DNA of 11,447 bases, taken from the NCBI GenBank assembly GCA_002421475.1, contig DIJW01000164.1, positions 9,021 to 20,467 on the forward strand, in the 5' to 3' direction. This stretch comes from Thiomicrospira sp. UBA5634. GTDB taxonomy: Bacteria; Pseudomonadota; Gammaproteobacteria; Thiomicrospirales; Thiomicrospiraceae. Below, piece by piece: positions 6,484-11,447 of the stretch; the stretch's first letter is position 1; every line of letters begins with the position of its first letter. The position numbers and the translations under genes are program-made. A model generated the notes under the pieces. That model did no database searches, was not told where the DNA came from, and saw nothing but the letters and a program-made list of their open reading frames with translations.

Positions 6484-6508
6484 TATAATTAATTGATACT
6501 AATTATCA
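6484..6508 (+). promoter_or_regulatory. nrdB: Candidate nrdB promoter with a Fur-box-like site
   Basis: A perfect TATAAT lies at 6484-6489 but lacks a good -35. Five bases on, TGATACTAATTATCA (6494-6508) matches the 7-1-7 Fur motif TGATAATNATTATCA at 13 of 14 fixed positions. It ends 17 bases before the nrdB ATG. If functional, an internal promoter would be iron-controlled, plausible because NrdB holds a di-iron centre. AT-rich sequence can produce such matches by chance. Confidence 0.4.
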
Positions 6509-6525
6509 TTACGGGATAAACGACG

Positions 6526-7659
6526 ATGAGCTGTCAAGAAAAAATGACCTATTCTACTTTCTGCCGCACCCAAAACGATGCGCTCAAAGAGCCAATGTTT
6601 TTTGGCCAGAATGTCAACGTAGCACGTTACGACCAACAAAAATATCCCATTTTTGAAAAACTGATTGAAAAACAACTGAGTTTTTTCTGGCGCCCGGAAG
6701 AAATCGACCTATCCAGTGATCGCGGCGAATATGCTGACCTGCCTGATAATGAAAAACATATTTTTATCAGCAACTTAAAGTATCAAACCCTATTAGATTC
6801 CGTACAAGGTCGCTCACCTAACGTGGCATTATTGCCGTTAGTGTCGATTCCGGAACTCGAAACCTGGATCGAAACTTGGTCTTTCTCCGAAACCATTCAC
6901 AGCCGCTCTTACACTCATATTATTCGTAATATCGTGACAGACCCGAGTTTAATTTTTAACGACATCGTGACCAACGAAGAAATCGTTAAACGCGCGATCA
7001 GTGTGACCGAACACTATGACAAACTAATTTATCTAACCAATACCTTGTACTCACAAGCGATTGATTTAGAAAAAGATGCCAAATTCCGTAAAGAAATCAA
7101 AACATCACTGTATCTAACGATTGTGTCGGTTAACGTATTAGAAGCGATTCGTTTCTATGTGTCATTTGCCTGCAGTTTTTCATTTGCCGAACGTTCGTTA
7201 ATGGAAGGTAACGCCAAAATTATTAAACTGATTGCACGGGATGAAGCGCTCCATTTGTCGGGAACCCAACACATTATCAATTTATTACGAAGTGGTGAAG
7301 ATGATCCTGAAATGGCTGAGATTGCAAAAGAACAACATGAGACCGTGATCAAAATTTTTAAAGACGCAGCCGAACAAGAAAAGCAATGGGCGGAATATCT
7401 GTTTAAAGACGGCTCAATGATCGGTTTAAACACCAGTATTTTAAAAGACTATGTTGAATACATTACCAACGTACGTTTAAAAGCGCTGAACCTTGATCCG
7501 ATCTTCGCCAACAAAAGTAATCCGTTACCTTGGATGAATAACTGGTTGGTGAGTGATAACGTGCAAGTCGCGCCGCAAGAGTCCGAAATCAGTTCGTACT
7601 TGGTCGGCCAAGTAAACTCCAGCGTCAGCTCTGACGACTTCGATAACTTCTCGTTATAA
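6526..7659 (+). CDS. nrdB: Class Ia ribonucleoside-diphosphate reductase, beta subunit
   Basis: A 377-residue protein, similar to E. coli NrdB (376 residues) over its full length. It carries the di-iron centre and stable tyrosyl radical that start catalysis in NrdA. Iron ligands visible are Asp91 (LLDS), Glu122 and His125 ([10 protein letters not shown]), Glu206 (NVLEAIRF), and Glu240 and His243 (RDEALH). The radical tyrosine is Tyr129. The C-terminal tail ends DNFSL, like the E. coli tail NFQL that docks on NrdA. The region around 160-190 differs from E. coli and lacks part of its loop. ATG 6526 is used with GGGA about 11 bases upstream; the E. coli start aligns with Met7 (ATG 6544), which has no better ribosome site. 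Unlike E. coli, no ferredoxin gene (yfaE) follows; a bidirectional terminator and a convergent gene do. Confidence 0.97.
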   Translation: MSCQEKMTYSTFCRTQNDALKEPMFFGQNVNVARYDQQKYPIFEKLIEKQLSFFWRPEEIDLSSDRGEYADLPDNEKHIFISNLKYQTLLDSVQGRSPNVALLPLVSIPELETWIETWSFSETIHSRSYTHIIRNIVTDPSLIFNDIVTNEEIVKRAISVTEHYDKLIYLTNTLYSQAIDLEKDAKFRKEIKTSLYLTIVSVNVLEAIRFYVSFACSFSFAERSLMEGNAKIIKLIARDEALHLSGTQHIINLLRSGEDDPEMAEIAKEQHETVIKIFKDAAEQEKQWAEYLFKDGSMIGLNTSILKDYVEYITNVRLKALNLDPIFANKSNPLPWMNNWLVSDNVQVAPQESEISSYLVGQVNSSVSSDDFDNFSL

Positions 7660-7680
7660 AAACAGGTTTTACGGCAAATA

Positions 7681-7716
7681 AAAAAAGCGAGCACCAGGCC
7701 TGGTGCTCGCTTTTTT
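7681..7716. terminator. Bidirectional rho-independent terminator, nrdB and the PAS-GGDEF gene
   Basis: A perfect 36-bp palindrome centred on 7698/7699: six A's, a 12-bp GC-rich arm on each side, and six T's. Its core is copy 3 of ACCAGGCCTGGT (7693-7704). It sits 21 bases after the nrdB stop and 22 bases after the convergent gene's stop, so it can end both transcripts. Confidence 0.92.
7693..7704. repeat. Copy 3 of the 12-bp palindrome ACCAGGCCTGGT
   Basis: This copy is the core of the bidirectional terminator between nrdB and the PAS-GGDEF gene, extended by GC on both sides. Confidence 0.9.
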
Positions 7717-7738
7717 ATTAACTGATGGCAAATTTTAA

Positions 7739-9355
7739 CTAACCACGCAACCGATAAAATGCGTTTTTACCCTTTCTTTTCGCGACATACATCGCATCAT
7801 CCGCCAATTTAAGCAACCGATCACTGTCTTGACCATCATCCGGGAACACAGCAACACCAATACTGGCTGACACTTGAATTTCTTCTCCCTGAAATTGCAC
7901 CGACGAACGTGCCGACTCCAATAGTTTTTGTGCCAACTGTTCCGCTTCTTCAGGGAGCTGAATATCGGCCAATAATACCGCAAACTCATCACCGCCTAAG
8001 CGCGCAACCAAGTCTGTTTTTCGAATGGATTGTTTGATCCGTTGTGCTACCTGCTTAAGCACCATATCACCATACTGATGCCCAAAACGATCATTGACCG
8101 GCTTAAAACCATCCAGGTCGATAAACAACAATGCAAACCGACTTTGATGCCTTTCTGATTGCGCCACCAATGTGGCTAAATCCCGCATAAACAAGGTACG
8201 GTTTGCAACCTCGGTTAAACCGTCATATAACGCTTGTTGCTCTAATTGATCACTCAAACGTTTTTCGGTGGTCAAATCCACAGCATTACCGACTAAACCA
8301 ATAACCTCGCCGTTCTGATCATAAAACGGTGTCGTAATTGTGTGCAAAAACACATCACTGCCATCGGGATACTTTACCCACTGGGGATTCACTACCCGAT
8401 GATTAAAATCAAAAATTTTGGCGTCAAGATCTCTAAAGTGCTGTGCAATTTCAGGCGGAAAAAAATCAAAATCCGTGTAACCCACGATCTGTTCACGCGT
8501 GCGTCCAATAAACTTTTCAAACGCTTGGTTACACCCCATGTAAACATAATCACGGTTTTTATAAAAAATCAGGTTGTTAACATTATCAATCACGCCATTA
8601 AGAACATGGATGGCTTGCTCTGCCTGTTTACGCAACTGCAATTGTTCTGTGACATCCACCACTGATCCAAGCATTTTAATCGGCTGATCAGCATGATAAA
8701 TAATATTCGCCCGCGCGTGCAAATTACGCAAACTGCCATCCGTACACAAAATTTTAGGATAAATGTCATACGGCATTTTGTTTGTTAATGCTTGTTGCAT
8801 CGTAGTTGCAACCTGGACTTGATCCTCTTCCGGCAGATGATCCATAAATACTGACAAACTTGGCGCAACACTCTTGACCGGCAAACCAAACATACGATAA
8901 ATCCCATCACTCCATTTTTGTTGATGGGTCGCCAAATCCAACTCCCAAATCCCCATGCCAACTAGCTTTTCAGCTTCCGCCAACTGTCTTTCCAAATCAA
9001 TACGCCGTGAAATATCACGATGACAACCGCGATAACCCAACACACAACCCTGTGCATCTTTGAATGGCAAAAACACACTTTCCAGCACAACCTCATAACC
9101 ATTTTTGTGTTGAAAACTTGATCGGTAACTCATCAACGACAAACCGGATGCGAGCGAATGACTAGAAAATAACTCCCTAGACTGAGCATCCTCCACAATA
9201 AAATCACGCACCGAACACCCTACAACTTCTTCGGGCGAATAACCCAATAAATGCGCTACCGATGGATTGCTGTAACGATAAATCCCTTGTGCATCTAACT
9301 CCCACACCCAGTCCGGGTTAAACTCAACAAAAGCTCGGTAATCAACATCTTGCAT
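7739..9355 (-). CDS. Diguanylate cyclase with three PAS domains (PAS-PAS-PAS-GGDEF)
   Basis: A 538-residue soluble sensor enzyme predicted to make c-di-GMP. PAS 1 is at about residues 3-115 (VEFNPDWVWELDAQGIYRYSNPSVAHLLGYSPEEVVG), ending GYRGCHRDIS. PAS 2 is at about 128-240, with a PAC-like end (MLGSVVDVTEQ). PAS 3 is at about 250-365 (VNNLIFYKNRDYVYMGCNQAFEKFIGRTREQIVGYTDFDFF). The GGDEF domain at about 374-534 has DGLTEVANR, DLDGFKPVND, the catalytic GGDEF (454-458) and the inhibitory site RKTD (445-448). Unlike the other cyclase here, the product-inhibition site is canonical. There are no transmembrane segments, so the signal is cytoplasmic; no heme or flavin motif is obvious. The start is ATG 9355 with GGA seven bases upstream; TTG 9367 would add four residues. 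It is convergent with nrdB and shares its terminator. Confidence 0.92.
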   Translation of the reverse strand: MQDVDYRAFVEFNPDWVWELDAQGIYRYSNPSVAHLLGYSPEEVVGCSVRDFIVEDAQSRELFSSHSLASGLSLMSYRSSFQHKNGYEVVLESVFLPFKDAQGCVLGYRGCHRDISRRIDLERQLAEAEKLVGMGIWELDLATHQQKWSDGIYRMFGLPVKSVAPSLSVFMDHLPEEDQVQVATTMQQALTNKMPYDIYPKILCTDGSLRNLHARANIIYHADQPIKMLGSVVDVTEQLQLRKQAEQAIHVLNGVIDNVNNLIFYKNRDYVYMGCNQAFEKFIGRTREQIVGYTDFDFFPPEIAQHFRDLDAKIFDFNHRVVNPQWVKYPDGSDVFLHTITTPFYDQNGEVIGLVGNAVDLTTEKRLSDQLEQQALYDGLTEVANRTLFMRDLATLVAQSERHQSRFALLFIDLDGFKPVNDRFGHQYGDMVLKQVAQRIKQSIRKTDLVARLGGDEFAVLLADIQLPEEAEQLAQKLLESARSSVQFQGEEIQVSASIGVAVFPDDGQDSDRLLKLADDAMYVAKRKGKNAFYRLRG

Positions 9356-9432
9356 GTTTTTTTCCAAATAAGATTCACTTAAGATTTAATTTTAAACCTT
9401 AAATTTAATTTGTGCGAATTGAATTTAACAAC

Positions 9433-9444
9433 ACCAGGCCTGGT
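9433..9444. repeat. Copy 4 of the 12-bp palindrome ACCAGGCCTGGT
   Basis: This exact copy extends to 14 bp (9432-9445). It lies in the 173-base gap between the PAS-GGDEF start and the tRNA-Ser, about 80 bases upstream of the cyclase start. It has no T-run and so is not a terminator. Here it sits in a promoter region, unlike the copies in terminators. The rest of the gap is very AT-rich, with no promoter I can call firmly. Confidence 0.9.
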
Positions 9445-9491
9445 GCTTAAGACAGAATACAAACAAGTTGATTTGTAACATTTTTGACCAT

Positions 9492-9521
9492 AAAAAAACC
9501 CGAACTAAGTCGGGCTTTTTT
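9492..9521 (-). terminator. Rho-independent terminator after tRNA-Ser
   Basis: CCCGA (9499-9503) pairs with TCGGG (9510-9514) around a six-base loop, flanked by seven A's and six T's, so it can work in both directions. It starts eight bases past the tRNA 3' end on the - strand. It does not contain the ACCAGGCCTGGT core. Confidence 0.85.
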
Positions 9522-9528
9522 ATGAATT

Positions 9529-9619
9529 TGGCGGAGAGCGGGGGATTCGAACCCCCGATAGGCTATTAACCTATACACACTTTCCAGGCGTGCTCTTTCA
9601 ACCGCTCAGACAGCTCTCC
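9529..9619 (-). tRNA. tRNA-Ser (anticodon GGA)
   Basis: The 91-base gene folds as a class II tRNA. The acceptor stem is GGAGAGC/GCTCTCC with discriminator G and an encoded CCA (9531-9529). The anticodon loop CTGGAAA carries GGA at 9585-9583 on stem CACGC/GTGTG. A long variable arm (ATAGG/CCTAT) is typical of serine tRNAs, and the T arm is CGGGGG-TTCGAAT-CCCCCG. It reads UCC and UCU codons. It has its own promoter and terminator. Confidence 0.97.
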
Positions 9620-9631
9620 AATTGTGCGCGG

Positions 9632-9660
9632 ATTATATAGTCTATTCACGCCAGTGTCCA
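9632..9660 (-). promoter_or_regulatory. Promoter of tRNA-Ser
   Basis: On the - strand TGGACA (9660-9655, five of six consensus) and TATAAT (9637-9632, perfect) are separated by 17 bases. The stretch after the -10 is CCGCGC, a GC-rich discriminator typical of promoters under stringent control. Transcription would start near 9625, about six bases before the mature 5' end. The -35 begins seven bases after the upstream gene's stop. Confidence 0.85.
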
Positions 9661-9667
9661 GCAACAA

Positions 9668-10141
9668 CTAAGGCACACGAATCACGCTATAGCCCAGCTT
9701 TTTATAATCATTTAACTGTGCCGTTCCGGAGGGAGCGACATCAATATAGGCCGGAAAATCGTCGGCGGTTTTTTTCTCCCACCCCGCCACCACTTCACAC
9801 ACATGCAACGTCACGCCTTGCTGATGCAAATTTTCAAATGCTTGCAGATAGGCTTTGTTTGTATGTTGCTTGCTTAACGCCGCCAGCTCACGACCATGAC
9901 TGATAATCACCACATCTAAATCCGCAAACGCTTGTTTTAACGCAGCCACTTGATGCTGAATATAAGGCGTACGTTTTTCGACAAAATTCGCTTCACGACT
10001 TAATAATTCCAGCACCACGCCAACAGGCGGCTGTTTTGTTTCAATCCATTGCGCAATTTGCGGATGCAAAGTCGGATTCGCCCAAGCTGATCCGCCACTG
10101 ATTAAGCATAAAAAAATCAACCCTTTAATAAATCGTTGCAT
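9668..10141 (-). CDS. Secreted DsrE/DsrF-like family protein
   Basis: A 157-residue protein with a clear Sec signal peptide (MQRFIKGLIFLCLISGGSAWA, cleavage near residue 21), so probably periplasmic. The mature part has the alpha/beta pattern of DsrE-like folds: VVIISHGRELAAL (77-89), an AFENLHQQGVTLHVCEVV strand-helix unit with one Cys (Cys115), and GTAQLNDYKKLGYSVIRVP at the end. Cytoplasmic DsrE/TusD proteins relay sulfur on a conserved Cys. Periplasmic relatives occur in many proteobacteria, but their role is not established, so sulfur transfer is only a possibility. The start is ATG 10141 with a GGGG-rich site just upstream; a longer GTG start at 10198 falls inside the neighbouring hairpin and is unlikely. 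No promoter is clear between that hairpin and the ATG. No terminator follows, so transcripts may run into tRNA-Ser. Confidence 0.7.
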   Translation of the reverse strand: MQRFIKGLIFLCLISGGSAWANPTLHPQIAQWIETKQPPVGVVLELLSREANFVEKRTPYIQHQVAALKQAFADLDVVIISHGRELAALSKQHTNKAYLQAFENLHQQGVTLHVCEVVAGWEKKTADDFPAYIDVAPSGTAQLNDYKKLGYSVIRVP

Positions 10142-10166
10142 ATCCCCGCCCCCTATTTTCAGGCAT

Positions 10167-10209
10167 AAAAAAACCAGGCCTGGTGATGACAATATCACCA
10201 GGCCTGGTT
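10167..10209 (-). terminator. Terminator of the HbpS-like gene, built from two ACCAGGCCTGGT copies
   Basis: Two copies of the palindrome (10173-10184 and 10197-10208) lie in 16-base arms (10172-10187 and 10194-10209) that are perfect reverse complements, with a six-base loop. On the - strand the hairpin is followed by seven T's (A's at 10167-10173, the last of them within the arm). It lies 27 bases past the HbpS-like stop. Each copy is also self-complementary, so a cruciform or two small hairpins are alternatives. Confidence 0.88.
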
Positions 10210-10236
10210 ATCTGCAACTAGGCTAAATTTAAACGC

Positions 10237-10734
10237 TTAAAGCATATCTAAATCATCTTGTACCGACGCTACACCGGCCGCTGCGCATTCTTCGTCAACC
10301 ATACCGTCCGGCGCGCCGGATACACCGATTGCACCAAACAATTTGCCGCTGCCTTCAATCGTTACCGAACCGGCCATAAACGCCAAACCTTCACCTAAAG
10401 TTGGCAACGCCCCTTCGGCTTGACGGGTTAATTGTGAACCCTTGGCGTTAAACATCACGGCGGTATAGGCTTTTTTCTGGCTAATGGATAAAGATACAGG
10501 TGGTGCAGTAGTGTCGCGTACTTGTGATTGCACAATACCATTACGATCTACAACGGTTGCACTGATCGGAATGCCTTTTTCACGACACGCCATCACTGCT
10601 TCCATCGCAATTTTATTGGCAACGTCTAACGTCACGCGCGCCACATTGACTGTTAATGCTTCAGCTTGTACTTGCGGCATTGCCGCGATTAAACCCACAC
10701 TTAATAAACTTGCTGTTAATGTCTTCTTCAACAT
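10237..10734 (-). CDS. Secreted HbpS/GlcG-like (DUF336) protein
   Basis: A 165-residue protein with a Sec signal peptide (MLKKTLTASLLSVGLIAAMPQVQA, cleavage near residue 24). The mature part is a typical HbpS/GlcG fold (Pfam DUF336): LTVNVARVTLDVANKIAMEAVMACREKGIPISATVVDRNGIVQSQVRD, then SISQKKAYTAVMF, GALPTLGEGLAFMAGSVTIE, and the glycine-rich GKLFGAIGVSGAPDGMVDEECAAAGV near the end. HbpS in Streptomyces binds heme and feeds a redox-sensing two-component system, and GlcG sits in glycolate operons. Neither partner is present here, so ligand and role are unknown. The start is ATG 10734 with GGAGG four bases upstream; a GTG at 10794 would place 20 non-signal residues first and is rejected. It is divergent from the SPFH gene and has its own terminator. 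Confidence 0.88.
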   Translation of the reverse strand: MLKKTLTASLLSVGLIAAMPQVQAEALTVNVARVTLDVANKIAMEAVMACREKGIPISATVVDRNGIVQSQVRDTTAPPVSLSISQKKAYTAVMFNAKGSQLTRQAEGALPTLGEGLAFMAGSVTIEGSGKLFGAIGVSGAPDGMVDEECAAAGVASVQDDLDML

Positions 10735-10823
10735 ACATCCTCCAATGTTTTTATTTATGTTACATTTCAGAACTGAACGAAAAGATTCTAGCACTGCCTC
10801 ACTATACTGGAGACTTGAACATT
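10735..10823. other. Short divergent intergenic region
   Basis: This 89-base gap must hold the promoters of both the HbpS-like gene (-) and the SPFH gene (+). TATACT at 10803-10808 resembles a -10 for the + strand but has no -35 at the right distance and would leave a very short leader. I see no confident promoter or operator. Confidence 0.35.
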
Positions 10824-11447
10824 ATGGAATTCACATTTTTTACACTTATTTTATTGGGTGTTATTTTTGTCTATTTGTTATTAGGGGTGCGCATTGTGCC
10901 GCAAGCTGAGTTGCAAGTGGTCGAACGACTTGGGCGTTATCACCGCACTTTGCATGGCGGTTTGAGCTTTATTATTCCGGTGATTGATCGCGTGCGCTCA
11001 ACATTCGGCACTCAAGAACAAGTGATTGATATTCCGGTACAAAAAGTGATCACTAAAGACAACGTCAGCATTGTGATTGACGGCTTGGTGTTCTTGCGTA
11101 TTAGTAATGCCGAACAAGCGACTTATGAAATTCTTGACCTTAAACATGCGATTGCGCAGTTGGCGCAAACCACGTTGCGTTCCGAAATCGGCAAAATGGA
11201 TTTGGATGATACGTTATCGTCGCGCGACACGCTTAATGCCACCCTGTTAATGGCATTGGATGGCGCATCCGCTAGCTGGGGCGCGAAAGTCACTCGTGTG
11301 GAAATTTCAGACATTTCCGTACCCGAAGCGGTACAGCATGCGATGGAACTGCAATTACGTGCCGAACGTGAACGTCGCGCCACCGAAACCGAGGCCGAAG
11401 GTTTAAAAAACGCCACCATTGCCAAAGCCGAAGGTGATCGTCAAAAA
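10824..11447 (+). CDS. SPFH/stomatin-like membrane protein (QmcA-like), 3' end cut by the window
   Basis: Translation from ATG 10824 is open for 208 codons to the window end. It begins with one membrane helix (FTFFTLILLGVIFVYLLLGV, residues 3-22), followed by the SPFH/band 7 domain: VRIVPQAELQVVERLGRYHRTLHGGLSFIIPVIDRV, EQVIDIPVQKVITKDNVSIVIDGLVF, and LRSEIGKMDLDDTLSSRDTLN. The segment AERERRATETEAEGLKNATIAKAEGDRQK starts the charged C-terminal coiled coil. The pattern matches E. coli QmcA (about 305 residues), so about 100 residues are probably missing. Such proteins form oligomeric membrane microdomain scaffolds and often pair with an NfeD-type protein, whose gene may lie beyond the edge. 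GGAG lies 11 bases before the ATG, rather far. The gene is divergent from the HbpS-like gene. Confidence 0.9.
   Translation, partial: MEFTFFTLILLGVIFVYLLLGVRIVPQAELQVVERLGRYHRTLHGGLSFIIPVIDRVRSTFGTQEQVIDIPVQKVITKDNVSIVIDGLVFLRISNAEQATYEILDLKHAIAQLAQTTLRSEIGKMDLDDTLSSRDTLNATLLMALDGASASWGAKVTRVEISDISVPEAVQHAMELQLRAERERRATETEAEGLKNATIAKAEGDRQK

Noticed and set aside
7605..7620. Inverted repeat ACTTGG-tcgg-CCAAGT as a regulatory site
   Set aside because: It lies inside nrdB coding sequence that is conserved as protein (SSYLVGQV), so the symmetry is probably incidental.
10142..10198. Longer start (GTG 10198) for the DsrE-like protein
   Set aside because: It would begin inside the terminator hairpin and put 19 residues before a perfect signal peptide. 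ATG 10141 is better.
10735..10794. Longer start (GTG 10794) for the HbpS-like protein
   Set aside because: It would add 20 residues ahead of a typical signal peptide; ATG 10734 has GGAGG close by.
11123..11425. Open frame on the - strand at the right end
   Set aside because: It is antisense to the SPFH-domain gene, whose + strand translation is clearly the conserved one.

Overview
The window looks like chromosomal DNA of a free-living gammaproteobacterium, AT-leaning (roughly low-to-mid 40s % GC by eye). The class Ia ribonucleotide reductase subunits are close to the E. coli NrdA and NrdB sequences along their whole length. A TorF-type porin, a secreted DsrE-like protein, a secreted HbpS/GlcG-like protein and two diguanylate cyclases fit an environmental, possibly sulfur-oxidising, lineage of the Thiomicrospira/Hydrogenovibrio kind. 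That placement is inference. I see no insertion sequence, phage, CRISPR or plasmid gene.

Layout, left to right. 1-234: window edge with an uncertain ORF end and the terminator of the porin gene. 235-981 (-): TorF-type outer-membrane porin. 1164-1547 (-): short stand-alone ModE-type DNA-binding protein. 1689-2723 and 2726-3766 (+): diguanylate cyclase followed two bases later by a CobW/G3E metal-chaperone GTPase. 3767-4148: nrdA control region with a DnaA-box-like site at each end and a pair of NrdR-like boxes at a candidate promoter. 4149-6434 and 6526-7659 (+): nrdA and nrdB, separated by a perfect hairpin, a TATAAT and a Fur-box-like site. 7739-9355 (-): triple-PAS diguanylate cyclase. 9529-9619 (-): tRNA-Ser(GGA) with a strong promoter. 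9668-10141 (-): secreted DsrE-like protein. 10237-10734 (-): secreted HbpS/GlcG-like protein. 10824-11447 (+): SPFH/stomatin-like membrane protein, cut by the window end.

How the parts work together. The nrdAB block supplies dNTPs for DNA replication and carries candidate sites for replication-linked control (DnaA), dNTP-linked control (NrdR) and iron-linked control (Fur). The two GGDEF proteins point to c-di-GMP signalling. One is tied by tight spacing to a metal chaperone and the other to PAS sensory input. The two small exported proteins next to the tRNA are separated by a terminator.

The most striking non-genic signal is the exact 12-bp palindrome ACCAGGCCTGGT. It occurs six times at five places, always between genes, and forms the core of two terminators and of one intra-operon hairpin. 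It looks like a genome-wide dispersed element whose role I cannot determine from one window.
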